Source of the DNA: Chryseobacterium indicum
GTDB lineage: Bacteria > Bacteroidota > Bacteroidia > Flavobacteriales > Weeksellaceae
Assembly (NCBI RefSeq): GCF_021504595.1
Contig: NZ_JACSGT010000001.1
Location: 1,798,001-1,862,000, forward strand
Direction: 5' to 3'
Length of the DNA: 64,000 bases
The notes under the pieces are model-generated. The model saw only the letters and a list, made by a program, of their open reading frames with translations. It had not been told where the DNA came from and ran no database searches. Numbering within the stretch: the stretch's first letter is position 1; each line of letters opens with the position of its first letter. Made by a program: the position numbers and the translations under genes. Below are positions 44,601 through 52,235 of the stretch, one piece after another.

Positions 44601-45299
44601 GGCAATCTGCTTAATGGCACTTACTCTTCTGGACATTTCCTGATCTTTTGCTTTCAGCATTTTTTCAAGTTTGTCTCTTCTGATGAGATCTGCTCTTAAT
44701 TTGATGTAGAAAAACGCAGTAACCACAATTGCTGCGATAGAAGAAAATATAATGAAGAAAACGGTAGTTCGGGAAGATTTATTAAGATCTTTGGTTTTTA
44801 TGGCAAGCTGATTTTCTTCGTACTGAGAAAATTCTTTTACAATCTGTCTGCATCGGTCCATATGCTGCTTGCTTTCCTCGATTTGTTCCTGCGTCATCAT
44901 GACTCCTCTTCTTCGGTTTTCTACAAAGAGCTTCATGTTGGCAAGGTTGATCTCTACATTTTTCTCCAGCAGATCCAGAAGTCTTTTCTGATGCTGATCT
45001 GTAATTCCGAGACTTCTTGCATATTCAAAGGTTTTGGAATATTCAGAAATACTTCTTTTAAAGGGTTCCAGAAAACTTTCCTGACCGGTAAGCTGATATC
45101 CCCTGTTTCCTGTTTCCGCATCCAGAACAGCCACAAGAACATCTTTTACTGCCGTTACGACACGTCTGCTTTTACCAACACTTTCGCGGTGATCCATCTG
45201 GTTCTGTATACTGAAGTATGAAGCCAGTGAACTTGCGATCAGGATCAGGATGGAAAATCCTACCCCGAACTGAAGATTTCTTATAAATTTTTTCGGCAT
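41688..45299 (-). CDS. CHASE3-HAMP-GAF hybrid histidine kinase with three receiver domains
   Basis: A 1203-residue membrane sensor kinase. Order: TM1 (about 10-30), CHASE3 extracytoplasmic sensor (about 40-178, with DAETGNRGYQLTG), TM2 (about 183-203), HAMP (about 205-275), GAF (about 290-430), a long coiled coil (about 430-530), HisKA with His535 in ANMSHELRTPL, HATPase (about 645-765, with GTGLGLSISREIAR), then three receivers (about 805-920, 927-1045, 1080-1200). The middle receiver has Asp in VILDIGSSRG but looks degenerate. It is the main kinase of the operon, 6 bp from the upstream kinase gene. Confidence 0.92.
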   Translation of the reverse strand: MPKKFIRNLQFGVGFSILILIASSLASYFSIQNQMDHRESVGKSRRVVTAVKDVLVAVLDAETGNRGYQLTGQESFLEPFKRSISEYSKTFEYARSLGITDQHQKRLLDLLEKNVEINLANMKLFVENRRRGVMMTQEQIEESKQHMDRCRQIVKEFSQYEENQLAIKTKDLNKSSRTTVFFIIFSSIAAIVVTAFFYIKLRADLIRRDKLEKMLKAKDQEMSRRVSAIKQIANRIANGDYDQRVVDTAEDDLGELVDSLNNMTESLKLSFDTINRSDWRQKGLAILNESLVGNKSVKDVAKASLHQLIEYGNCINGSIYLYDEGLLKLNIAFGLENNMKKVFEPGEGMVGQTFISEKTQVYNNLHEDDFVVTFASSTIQIYGIMLIPIFADGFIIGVLELGSTTNFEKDRVDYFVECSRNIGIALSAAKGREKEQQLLEETQAQSEELQVQHSELENLNTELEAQTQKLQASEEELKVQQEELMQANAELEERSRLLEEKNHLIAERNTEIQKKVEELALSTKYKSEFLANMSHELRTPLNSILLLSRLMAENPDENLNEDQIESAKVIQSSGSSLLTLIDEILDLAKIESGKMTLEYQDVVINDVIKDLKDLFNPVFQEKKLEFNINIDESVQKNIETDRLRVDQVLRNLLSNALKFTTKGSIDLNIKKDPKKAGFIIFSVKDTGIGIAEDKQKIIFEAFQQADGSTRRKFGGTGLGLSISREIARLLGGELTLKSKVDEGSEFSLSIPVKAVPELPHVEKDQNLVEIIREDVEEIQNILDEKQMEEKEVVNTLQIPDNVDDDRNIIQEGDKTILIIEDDTNFAKALLKYAHLQNYKAVIEVRGDRGLAAALEYRPQAILLDVQLPVKDGWQVMDDLKSNQETKHIPVHMMSALHVKNESLMKGAIDFISKPVALDQMTDVFRKIEEALKKGPQKVLIVEENAKHASALSYFLSNFNISLSVENNVEDSVKALTANHVDCVILDIGSSRGNEYEIIESIKSYEGLENLPIIIFTERNLSKSEELKIKQYADSIVVKTAHSYQRILDEVGLFLHLVEEKNNSIENVRSKTLGSLTEVLSGKKILITDDDVRNIFSLTKALEKYKVEVVVAMDGNHAIQQIKENPDVDVILMDMMMPELDGYEAIKEIRKMPKFKRLPIIAITAKSMIGEREKCITAGASDYISKPVDIDQLLSLLRVWLYES

Positions 45300-45305
45300 G
45301 GAAAA

Positions 45306-46778
45306 TTAATTTAAAGGTAAAGTGAAATAAAACGTAGATCCTTCATCTACTTTGCTGGAAACTCCAATATTTCCGTGGTGCTGTTTGATGATTTCGGAAC
45401 AGATGAAAAGACCGATCCCCATTCCCTGAAACTGGAGTGAAGATTCTTCTACACGGTAAAATTTATTGAAAACAGCTTCCTGCTTGAAATCCGGAATCCC
45501 GATTCCGAAATCTGTAACACTTACTCTTACTTCCTGTTCTTCTTCATCTACAAAAGTGGTTACAATAACCTGATTGTTCTGAGGTGAATATTTTATGGCG
45601 TTCGTTAAAAAGTTGATGAGAACCTGCTCAATACGAATTTCATCCAGCGGAATTAAAATATCCGGTTTTACTCCGTCTCGTTTGATCTTCACTCTGCTTT
45701 CGTGCGTCTGCACTATTGTATCTATTGCGTTGCTGATAACGCCTTCCAGATTTGTAGGTTTTTTGGTGATTTTCAGCTTTCCGTTTTCGATTTTGGAAAC
45801 GTCAAGAAGATCTGTAATTAAAGTATTCAGTTTTTCGATCTGATCCTGTACTTTGGTAAGAAAACCGGCTTCCGCACTTTCTTTATCAAGTTTTAATTTT
45901 CTTTCCAGCAGCTGTACATATGCTTTTATACTGGTTAAAGGCGTTTTTAGTTCGTGGCTCGCAATACTCAGAAATTCATCTTTTTCTTTTTCCACCTTCT
46001 TCTGATCGTCTATATCTGTGAAGGTTCCTACCCAGTTTTTGATTGTGTTTTCTTCGTACACGGGAGTTACGCGCAAAAGATGGTAGCGGAAATCGCCAGT
46101 TTCTCTATTTTTTATCCTGACTTCAAGATCTAAGGATTTTCCTCTTTTCCTGCATCGTTCAAATTCTTCTTTAATTTTATAATCATCCGGATGTGTTTCT
46201 GGAAAGTCTTTTTCAGAATCAGAATACTCATACCATTTACCGTTTACGAAATCTACTGTTCCCTGCTCATTCAGGGTAAAAGCAATCTGAGGGAGAGATT
46301 CAAGCATTAAATGAAAATGATCGATCTGCGATTTCATGGTTACCTGAGATTCTCTCCTTCCTTTTACCTCAAGCTCAAGACTCTGCTGCGTTTTTTTCAT
46401 CGCAAGATTCTGCTCCTGAAGGTTGTAGAAAGTTTTTACTTTCAGCATGAGGATTTCCGGATCTACAGGTTTCGTTACATAATCTTTTCCTCCGGAAGCG
46501 TAGCCGCGTGTGATAAATCTTTTCTCGGTATTCACAGCCGACAGAAAAATGATAGGTACTTCTTTTGTTTTGCTGTAGCCCGCTAAAGTTTCTGCCACTT
46601 CAAAGCCATCCATATCCGGCATTTGAACATCCAAAATAATCAGTGCGTAATCATTTTTCAAAGCTTTTATTAAAGCTTCTTCACCGGAATCTGCTGTATC
46701 CACCTGAAAATCCTTGGATTCGAGTAATTTTTTGAGTGAATAGAGATTACTTTGGTTGTCATCAACAATTAAGATCAT
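45306..46778 (-). CDS. REC-PAS histidine kinase
   Basis: A 490-residue soluble kinase and first gene of the chemosensory-like operon. The N-terminal receiver (1-120) has LIVDDNQSN and Asp in LIILDVQMPDMDG. A PAS domain (about 150-262) holds the QIAFTLNEQGTVDFVNGKW segment. HisKA carries His275 in SIASHELKTPL, and the HATPase domain ends with GMGIGLFICSEII and GSTFYFTLPL. With a receiver before a kinase and no membrane segment, it probably accepts phosphate from, or senses with, the CHASE3 kinase downstream. Confidence 0.92.
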   Translation of the reverse strand: MILIVDDNQSNLYSLKKLLESKDFQVDTADSGEEALIKALKNDYALIILDVQMPDMDGFEVAETLAGYSKTKEVPIIFLSAVNTEKRFITRGYASGGKDYVTKPVDPEILMLKVKTFYNLQEQNLAMKKTQQSLELEVKGRRESQVTMKSQIDHFHLMLESLPQIAFTLNEQGTVDFVNGKWYEYSDSEKDFPETHPDDYKIKEEFERCRKRGKSLDLEVRIKNRETGDFRYHLLRVTPVYEENTIKNWVGTFTDIDDQKKVEKEKDEFLSIASHELKTPLTSIKAYVQLLERKLKLDKESAEAGFLTKVQDQIEKLNTLITDLLDVSKIENGKLKITKKPTNLEGVISNAIDTIVQTHESRVKIKRDGVKPDILIPLDEIRIEQVLINFLTNAIKYSPQNNQVIVTTFVDEEEQEVRVSVTDFGIGIPDFKQEAVFNKFYRVEESSLQFQGMGIGLFICSEIIKQHHGNIGVSSKVDEGSTFYFTLPLN

Positions 46779-47124
46779 ATAAACTTTAAATCAATAATTA
46801 ATTATATTTACTTCAGCTTCAAAAATACTCACAATATTTCGAAAAACAGGAATTTTTTACCTATTATCAAAACACATACCACAATAGTGGAAAAAATTTT
46901 ATCATCTGTAAATTTTTTAAAAAAAATCCTGATTTTTTTTCTTTCTTCAATTCAGTGATTTAAGAGTAAAATTTTAACCACATACCACATTTTTAGTTAA
47001 AATTTTAATTTAATAAAATTATTCACGGCACAGTGTTTGAATACAGGATAACAACACTTTTTCACTTAAATATATTTTTCAAAATTAACCCACGTTTTAT
47101 TGCGTGGGTTTGTTTTATTGTTCT
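46779..47124. other. Intergenic region upstream of the chemosensory operon
   Basis: AT-rich spacer between two divergent units. It holds a weak sigma54-like word (GGCAC...TTTGA, 47027-47040) and a perfect 8-bp hairpin, AACCCACG/CGTGGGTT (47087-47094 with 47103-47110), followed by a weak T tract. Together these could mark a ~60-nt RNA, but support is thin. Confidence 0.3.
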
Positions 47125-47132
47125 TATATTTG
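47125..47132 (+). promoter_or_regulatory. -7 promoter box of small RNA copy 1
   Basis: TATATTTG, a perfect TAnnTTTG match, placing the start near 47139, just before the conserved 42-nt core. Confidence 0.55.
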
Positions 47133-47138
47133 CAGTGA

Positions 47139-47208
47139 ATTTCTCATGTTTAATTTGAGTTTTCATGGTTATTAGTTTTTATCCCCGCCGAAAGTCGGGG
47201 ATTTTTTT
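47139..47208 (+). ncRNA. Duplicated small RNA element, copy 1
   Basis: A 42-nt core (47143-47184) is identical to that at 53477-53518. It contains a 9-codon ORF, MFNLSFHGY (47146-47175), and then a terminator stem ATCCCCG/CGGGGAT (47181-47187 with 47196-47202) and T7. The second copy keeps the core but has a different, equally paired stem. It could be an sRNA or a leader-peptide unit; comparison with the Rfam Flavo-1 family would be sensible. Confidence 0.6.
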
Positions 47209-47348
47209 ATGTATTTTATTCAACATATTTCACTTTTTTAAAGCACTTATTTTCTGAATATTATTCTTAAATCTCATCAATTTGTTTAAAAAAGTAAAGA
47301 TGATGGCACAACTTGTGATATAAATAAGGCACACTTAAAATCATAGAT

Positions 47349-47780
47349 ATGCCGATACAGATACAAGTTGCCCAATGTACAGAATGCAAAGGCTACACTT
47401 CCGCTGCCCCACTCGATTCCAAACATACGTATCATCCGGAAATAGCCCACCATTTTTTATATCATGGCGAACCTGCGTTTACACTGGATCAGAAAACTTT
47501 TGATAAATACAGAAACTTAGAAAATACAAAAGTTATCATCATGGATCTTGCTGAACATGAAGAAAATGATCATCTGCATTGTAGTTGCGCAAAGAAAGCC
47601 ATTCAGAAAAGGGTATATTCTCAAAAGGAAATTTACAACATTCCCACCAATCATTTTGTTTCTGAAAAACATGAAATTGATAATGAAATCTATTTTAAGG
47701 ATCTTTATCACACCTATAACAATTTTCACGGACTAACTTCTGCCAATCATTATGGAAATTCGGGCAGAAAATTCCGTTAA
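47349..47780 (+). CDS. Hypothetical protein with cysteine pairs
   Basis: A 143-residue soluble protein. CTECKGY at about 10-16 and HCSCAKK at about 77-83, plus many histidines, suggest a metal site. No family recognised. It is monocistronic with a strong terminator after it. Confidence 0.65.
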   Translation: MPIQIQVAQCTECKGYTSAAPLDSKHTYHPEIAHHFLYHGEPAFTLDQKTFDKYRNLENTKVIIMDLAEHEENDHLHCSCAKKAIQKRVYSQKEIYNIPTNHFVSEKHEIDNEIYFKDLYHTYNNFHGLTSANHYGNSGRKFR

Positions 47781-47812
47781 GTGAAATATTTCGATTTTAT
47801 TCTTTCCTATTC

Positions 47813-47862
47813 AAGTATTTAAGAATGTAAGCTTTACAACTTACCTTAAATACTTCTTTTTT
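47813..47862. terminator. Long terminator hairpin between convergent genes
   Basis: An outer 11-bp stem (47813-47823 with 47845-47855) and an inner GTAAG/CTTAC stem are followed by CTTTTTTT. It ends the 47349 gene and, in reverse, the AraC gene. Confidence 0.88.
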
Positions 47863-47871
47863 TGATCTAAA

Positions 47872-48750
47872 TTAATCTATCAGGAAATTAAATTCCTTTC
47901 TGTATTGGGATGGACTTTTCTGTGTATATTCTTTGAAAGTCTTATTGAAATAACTGAAATTATTAAAGCCGGATTCAAAGCAAACCTCAGTAATGCTTAA
48001 AGGCTGCTCGGCAAGAAGCTTGAGTGAATGGGTAATTCTGTATTCGTTGACAAACTGAGTAAAGGTTTTATTCGTAATCTTTTTAAAGTAACGACAAAAT
48101 GAAGGCACTCTCATATTGGCAAGATCCGCAACCTGCTCCAGGGTTATCTGTTCTTTAAAATGGTCTTTCACATAATTAAAAATAAGATTAATTCTTTCAT
48201 TATCTTCTACCTGTGTCTGAAGGTAATATTTTCCGGCATTGAGAATTCTGTAATCTGAGGTTGAAGCCAAAGTATCCAGAATCTCCAAAAATTTCACAAG
48301 TTTTTCCAAAGAGGAAGACTCGTGCATTTCTACGATTTTTTCTCCTATTTCTTTTTTAATATTTTCAGAAAAAACAATTCCTGCCTTTGATTTTTCCAAG
48401 AGGGCAGAAATTCTCTGCATTTCGGGAAGTCCGAAGAAATGTTCTCCTAAAAAATCGGGTTTAAACTGAATAACCATTTCGTAATCGTTATTGGTGTTTT
48501 CATTCGTCATTCCGCAATGTGGCAGATTACTTCCCATAAGCACAAGATCTCCGTCTGAAAAGTAGGAAATATTACTTCCTATCTGTCTTTTTCCGGAACC
48601 TCCGCATACAAAAATCAGCTCTATTTCCGGATGATAATGCCAGACATGAGATTTTATATTTTCGTTACGAAGGAATTTAAGACTTGTAAAACTGCTTCCA
48701 ATATTGGGTTTTACAGCTTCAAAAGCAGGATGCGAATGTTTCATAGCCAA
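47872..48750 (-). CDS. AraC family transcriptional regulator with cupin sensor
   Basis: A 292-residue regulator. The N-terminal cupin (about 15-110, HVWHYHPEIELIFVCGGSGKRQIG) probably binds a small sugar-like ligand. Two C-terminal HTH motifs (about 190-290, with LADMRVPSFCRYFKKITNKTF-type first HTH, here LANMRVPSFCRYFKK, and GFNNFSYFNKTFKEYTQKSPSQYR) are diagnostic. It is divergent from a secreted small protein 153 bp away, which may be its target. Confidence 0.92.
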   Translation of the reverse strand: MAMKHSHPAFEAVKPNIGSSFTSLKFLRNENIKSHVWHYHPEIELIFVCGGSGKRQIGSNISYFSDGDLVLMGSNLPHCGMTNENTNNDYEMVIQFKPDFLGEHFFGLPEMQRISALLEKSKAGIVFSENIKKEIGEKIVEMHESSSLEKLVKFLEILDTLASTSDYRILNAGKYYLQTQVEDNERINLIFNYVKDHFKEQITLEQVADLANMRVPSFCRYFKKITNKTFTQFVNEYRITHSLKLLAEQPLSITEVCFESGFNNFSYFNKTFKEYTQKSPSQYRKEFNFLID

Positions 48751-48860
48751 CGGTTAAATCATACACAAAATTAACAAATATTTATTAATTAATAAAAATA
48801 AAGGTTAAAATAAAACATAAATATGAAAATTGTATGGTAGCAGCTGTCTTAAAAGAAGTC

Positions 48861-48868
48861 TACATTTG
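48861..48868 (+). promoter_or_regulatory. -7 promoter box of the small secreted protein gene
   Basis: TACATTTG, a perfect TAnnTTTG match, 36 nt before the ATG at 48904. Confidence 0.5.
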
Positions 48869-48903
48869 CAATATAAATAACTGATAATAAAACCCTTATC
48901 ATT

Positions 48904-49500
48904 ATGGAAAAATTATTACAGTCCGTTTTCTTTGCAGGATTTCTTTTTGTTTCTACAGAAACAATGGCTAAAGACAGAGATTTTTCTCTTTCTTTTGGAA
49001 CGACAACATCCAAAACTTTAAGTTTTGAATTGAGCAATGCTAAAAATCTATCGCTGATTATATATAATGATTCTTACGGGGAGGTTTTTTCGGAGAGGCT
49101 TGAGAAAGAGGATTCCGTTATTAAAACCTATAATCTTGAAGATTTGACAGAGGGAACCTATTATCTTATAGCGGAATCTGAACAAAAGATCGAAAAATAT
49201 AAGATTAAAATCAGTGATGATCATACGGTAACTATTGAAAAGACTCCTTTCGCGGTTATCAGTAAACCGGAATACAGCATTTCCGGAAATATTGTTAATC
49301 TGCATATTGCCAATCTGAAAAATAAGGTAAATATTTCCGTAACCGATTATTCGGGAAATACGTATTATTCTTCCGTGAAAGAAGGAAATGCCAACGAACT
49401 GAATATGACTTTTAATTTTGATCCTAAAACTGCAGACCAATACATTATCAGTATTGAAGAAAACGGCAATACATTCAACAGAACAATCACTTTAAAATAA
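48904..49500 (+). CDS. Small secreted beta-rich protein
   Basis: A 198-residue protein with a signal peptide (about 1-22, ending near TMAKD). The mature part is beta-rich with two Ig/T9SS-CTD-like modules: NLSLIIYNDSYGEVFSERL then LTEGTYYLIAESEQK, and ISVTDYSGNTYYSS. They resemble the strands of secretion tail domains such as DUF3244, but without PNP motifs. Function unknown. Divergent from the AraC gene. Confidence 0.75.
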   Translation: MEKLLQSVFFAGFLFVSTETMAKDRDFSLSFGTTTSKTLSFELSNAKNLSLIIYNDSYGEVFSERLEKEDSVIKTYNLEDLTEGTYYLIAESEQKIEKYKIKISDDHTVTIEKTPFAVISKPEYSISGNIVNLHIANLKNKVNISVTDYSGNTYYSSVKEGNANELNMTFNFDPKTADQYIISIEENGNTFNRTITLK

Positions 49501-49559
49501 GAGATTCTATACATTTCCGTACTTATATCGGAATTAAAATTTTACGTACAATTAGTTTA

Positions 49560-49615
49560 TTAAGGCAGCTTTTCTTTTTTTAAATCACGGAGAAATGGCT
49601 GCCTTAATTTTTTTT
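49560..49615 (+). terminator. Terminator of the small secreted protein gene
   Basis: A 10-bp perfect stem TTAAGGCAGC/GCTGCCTTAA (49560-49569 with 49598-49607) with a long loop is followed by eight T residues. Confidence 0.8.
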
Positions 49616-49676
49616 AAAATTATCTTACTGATATTAAGTAGCTTTTAATATTTCTCAGCAAAACCTGAAAATTTAT

Positions 49677-49708
49677 TTTGTGGGAATAAAAAAATCTTTT
49701 TATATTTG
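49677..49708 (+). promoter_or_regulatory. Full -33/-7 promoter of tRNA-Ser
   Basis: TTTG (49677-49680), 20 nt, then TATATTTG (49701-49708): a complete Bacteroidota housekeeping promoter. The start is expected near 49716, 27 nt before the tRNA. Confidence 0.7.
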
Positions 49709-49742
49709 CACCACTGAAAACAACGATATAATCGGAGTTTCT

Positions 49743-49827
49743 GGAGAGTTGGCAGAGTGGTCGATTGCGGCAGTCTTGAAAACTGTTGACTGTAACAGGT
49801 CCGGGGGTTCGAATCCCTCACTCTCCG
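49743..49827 (+). tRNA. tRNA-Ser (anticodon UGA)
   Basis: The acceptor stem GGAGAGT pairs with ACTCTCC (49820-49826) and G is the discriminator base. The anticodon loop CTTGAAA gives anticodon TGA. A long variable arm is present as in class II serine tRNAs, and the T arm has GGTTCGAATCC. CCA is not encoded. Confidence 0.97.
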
Positions 49828-49830
49828 CAA

Positions 49831-49867
49831 AAAAAATCCTTCAAATAAATTTTGAAGGATTTTTTTA
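49831..49867. terminator. Terminator after tRNA-Ser
   Basis: A perfect 15-bp stem (49831-49845 with 49851-49865, loop TAAAT) ends in a T run. It also serves the convergent gene ending at 49885. Confidence 0.93.
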
Positions 49868-49884
49868 TTATCCCATCTGAAAAT

Positions 49885-50193
49885 TCAGGCGTTCTCATCA
49901 TGCGCAGCGTCTACGGGTTTAGATTCTGGGGAGCCTTTTTCACGGAGCCAGATGGAGAGAACTACCAGTGAAAATACCGCAAAAAATTCGCTTTCCCAAT
50001 TTTCAAATGTTGCCTGAATAAAATGCCCGCTGTGGATGTACTCTGCTATTAACAAAAGAGATTTCCCATTTTCGGCGAGTTCCTTATTTCCTGTTTTCCA
50101 GCCTGTAAGAAACTGACCTAACAAACAGATTATCATAAAAATAAGCAGGACAATACTTAAACTGTTCCGGTAAAAAAAATTTCTTTTAGACAT
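49885..50193 (-). CDS. DUF6766 family membrane protein
   Basis: A 102-residue inner-membrane protein with a basic start, one membrane segment (about 12-30) and a second (about 66-84), separated by the family sequence GQFLTGWKTGNKELAENG and SGHFIQATFENWESEF. The end LREKGSPESKPVD is typical. Function unknown. It follows the FAD-Rieske gene by 11 bp and often appears in stress-related gene sets with SDR enzymes. Confidence 0.85.
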   Translation of the reverse strand: MSKRNFFYRNSLSIVLLIFMIICLLGQFLTGWKTGNKELAENGKSLLLIAEYIHSGHFIQATFENWESEFFAVFSLVVLSIWLREKGSPESKPVDAAHDENA

Positions 50194-50204
50194 TTCAGAA
50201 AAAT

Positions 50205-51728
50205 TTAAGAATTCTCATCAGAATCAACCCTTTGAAGTCCTTTTACGGCAGGTGCTGTTAATATTTTACCATTCACATTAAATCTTGAGCCATGACAAGG
50301 ACAATCCCAGCTCAACTCCGCACTGTTCCACCGTACATCACAATGCGCATGAGTACAGCTGCTTTTTAACAGATGTACTTTTCCATTCGATTCTTTGTAG
50401 AGTGCGTAAGAATTCCCCTCGTACTTTACTACTTTAGCTTCACCTTCGGTAATTCCTCCCAAAGATTCAATCTTTTCCTTTAGAAGTTTGTCTTTGATAA
50501 AATCGAATGCAGTCGCAGCAGTTTCTTTTATAAAATCTGCCATTCCCGCAACCGGTTTAATTCTTGAAGGATTAAAAAGATCTGCATATTTATTTTCGCG
50601 TCCGAGGATGAGATCGGTTATAATTTGTGAGGACAGCGTTCCGAAAATCATCCCGTTTCCTCTGAATCCCGTTGCAACGAAAACACTCCCGTTACTTCCC
50701 GGACTTTTTCCGATGTAGGGAAAGCCATCTATCGGTTCATAATACTGACTTGACCAGCTAAAATAAACAAGATCAACTTCAAAATATTTACGAACGTAAT
50801 TTTCAAGTTTTGAAAAACATTCTCCTGTATCTTCCGCATGTCCGGTTTTATGATCTTCTCCTCCAGCAATCAAAAATGTCTCACCGCCAATTGTCTGAGT
50901 TCTGTAATAATGATAAGGATCTACAAGATCATACCCCAGTTCCGCCGGATAGTTTTTATTTTTTAAGCTGAACGCTATTGCATAGCTTCTGTAAGGTGCA
51001 TTTACGAAACTCAGCACATTTTTACCGGGAGGAATGTGCGTTGCATAAACAAGATTTCTGGATCTGATCTTTCCTTTTGAGGTTGTTGCGATAATGAAAT
51101 CTTCCTGTTCTTCATGATTTTCATAGAGACAATCTTCTAAAATTTCGCCTCCCAGATTAAAAAAAACTTCACACAGCGCCTTTATATATTTTACCGGATG
51201 AAACTGAGCCTGGTTTGGAATAAGTACCGCGTTTACAAAAGGAACATGAAAGGGAATTTCTCTTGTAAAATGCAGCGTGTGATTTACTTTTGAAGCTCCT
51301 TCCACAATATCTTTCAACTGCTTATCCTGCTTTTCGTCAAGCGCAAAAAGGTAAGCCGATTTATGTTCAAAATCACAGTCTATATTAAACTGTTGAATAT
51401 TGTTTTTTATCAGTTGAATTGCATCCTGACCTGCTTTTGCAAATATTTTTGCATTGTCGAGACCAAAATCGCTGACAGCCTGCGAAAAAGTGGTATCAAA
51501 AAAATCATTAAGATGCGCCGTTGTTCCTCCCGTTGTTCCGAAACCTATATTTGATGCTTCAAGAATGATGCATTTTTTTCCTTCCTGCTGAAGTTTCAGC
51601 GCCGTTGAAACTCCGGCAATACCGCCTCCGACAATTGCTACATCATACACCGTTTCAAAATCCGGATCGGAAGAGAAACTTTTAATTTCTTCCTGCCAAA
51701 TGCTTTTCCTAGCTCCGTCTCTGTTCAT
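50205..51728 (-). CDS. FAD-dependent oxidoreductase with C-terminal Rieske domain
   Basis: A 507-residue fusion. The N-terminal DadA-like oxidase part (about 1-400) has an FAD motif (VAIVGGGIAGVSTAL at about 29-43) and GFRGNGMIFG near the C-terminal half. It is followed by a Rieske [2Fe-2S] domain (about 420-505) with CTHAHC and CPCHGSRF, supplying both Cys-His pairs. It probably oxidises an amine or sugar derivative and passes electrons through the iron-sulfur centre; substrate unknown. It shares an operon with the DUF6766 gene. Confidence 0.9.
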   Translation of the reverse strand: MNRDGARKSIWQEEIKSFSSDPDFETVYDVAIVGGGIAGVSTALKLQQEGKKCIILEASNIGFGTTGGTTAHLNDFFDTTFSQAVSDFGLDNAKIFAKAGQDAIQLIKNNIQQFNIDCDFEHKSAYLFALDEKQDKQLKDIVEGASKVNHTLHFTREIPFHVPFVNAVLIPNQAQFHPVKYIKALCEVFFNLGGEILEDCLYENHEEQEDFIIATTSKGKIRSRNLVYATHIPPGKNVLSFVNAPYRSYAIAFSLKNKNYPAELGYDLVDPYHYYRTQTIGGETFLIAGGEDHKTGHAEDTGECFSKLENYVRKYFEVDLVYFSWSSQYYEPIDGFPYIGKSPGSNGSVFVATGFRGNGMIFGTLSSQIITDLILGRENKYADLFNPSRIKPVAGMADFIKETAATAFDFIKDKLLKEKIESLGGITEGEAKVVKYEGNSYALYKESNGKVHLLKSSCTHAHCDVRWNSAELSWDCPCHGSRFNVNGKILTAPAVKGLQRVDSDENS

Positions 51729-52234
51729 AATTTATTGTTTAATTAAAATCCGAAACAATTAATCCTTGTTCCCTCAGATTATTGCAGCATACAATATGTG
51801 ATCATCAACTAAAATTTATCATTTTTGAATTGACAACTAATTATAAATTTGCATTTATAAATCAGTCTGAAAGATCATCTATCTCAAATTTACAATTTCA
51901 ACAAAGTATTGATTTATGACCGCAGTCATGAAATTTCAGGAATAAATTGTTTTATCAGAAACTTCGATAAAAAACCTTCAAATTAAAAATCTGAAGGTGG
52001 TATTTTTATAGCAAACTTTAAACTAATTTCAGAATTAACCGCAAAAGGAACAAAAGATAATCTTAAAGCGAATCTCCAGAATAATCAAAGCATTCAAAAG
52101 AATAAAAATCAAAGATTTTTAAAAACTATTGTGAGCTTTTTCATTTATAATAATCAGTTTTAAATAAACTTTTAGTTCATCTTTTGTTCCTTTTGCGGCT
52201 AAATAAAAGTTTAAACAGACTTAGCATTGCATTT
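51729..52234. other. Intergenic region with terminator and MITE-like element
   Basis: Contains a 7-bp minus-strand terminator hairpin (51974-51980 with 51992-51998, T tract at 51974-51969 on the minus strand) and the inverted-repeat element at 52035-52202. The SDR transcript would cross the element before ending. Confidence 0.6.
52035..52202. repeat. MITE-like inverted-repeat element, copy 2
   Basis: A 24-bp terminal inverted repeat with one mismatch, starting TTAACCGCAAAAGGAAC (52035-52058 with 52179-52202), encloses 120 bp of AT-rich DNA. The outer ends match those of the element at 28442-28588 (ACCGCAAAAG). Confidence 0.8.
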
Positions 52235-52235
52235 A

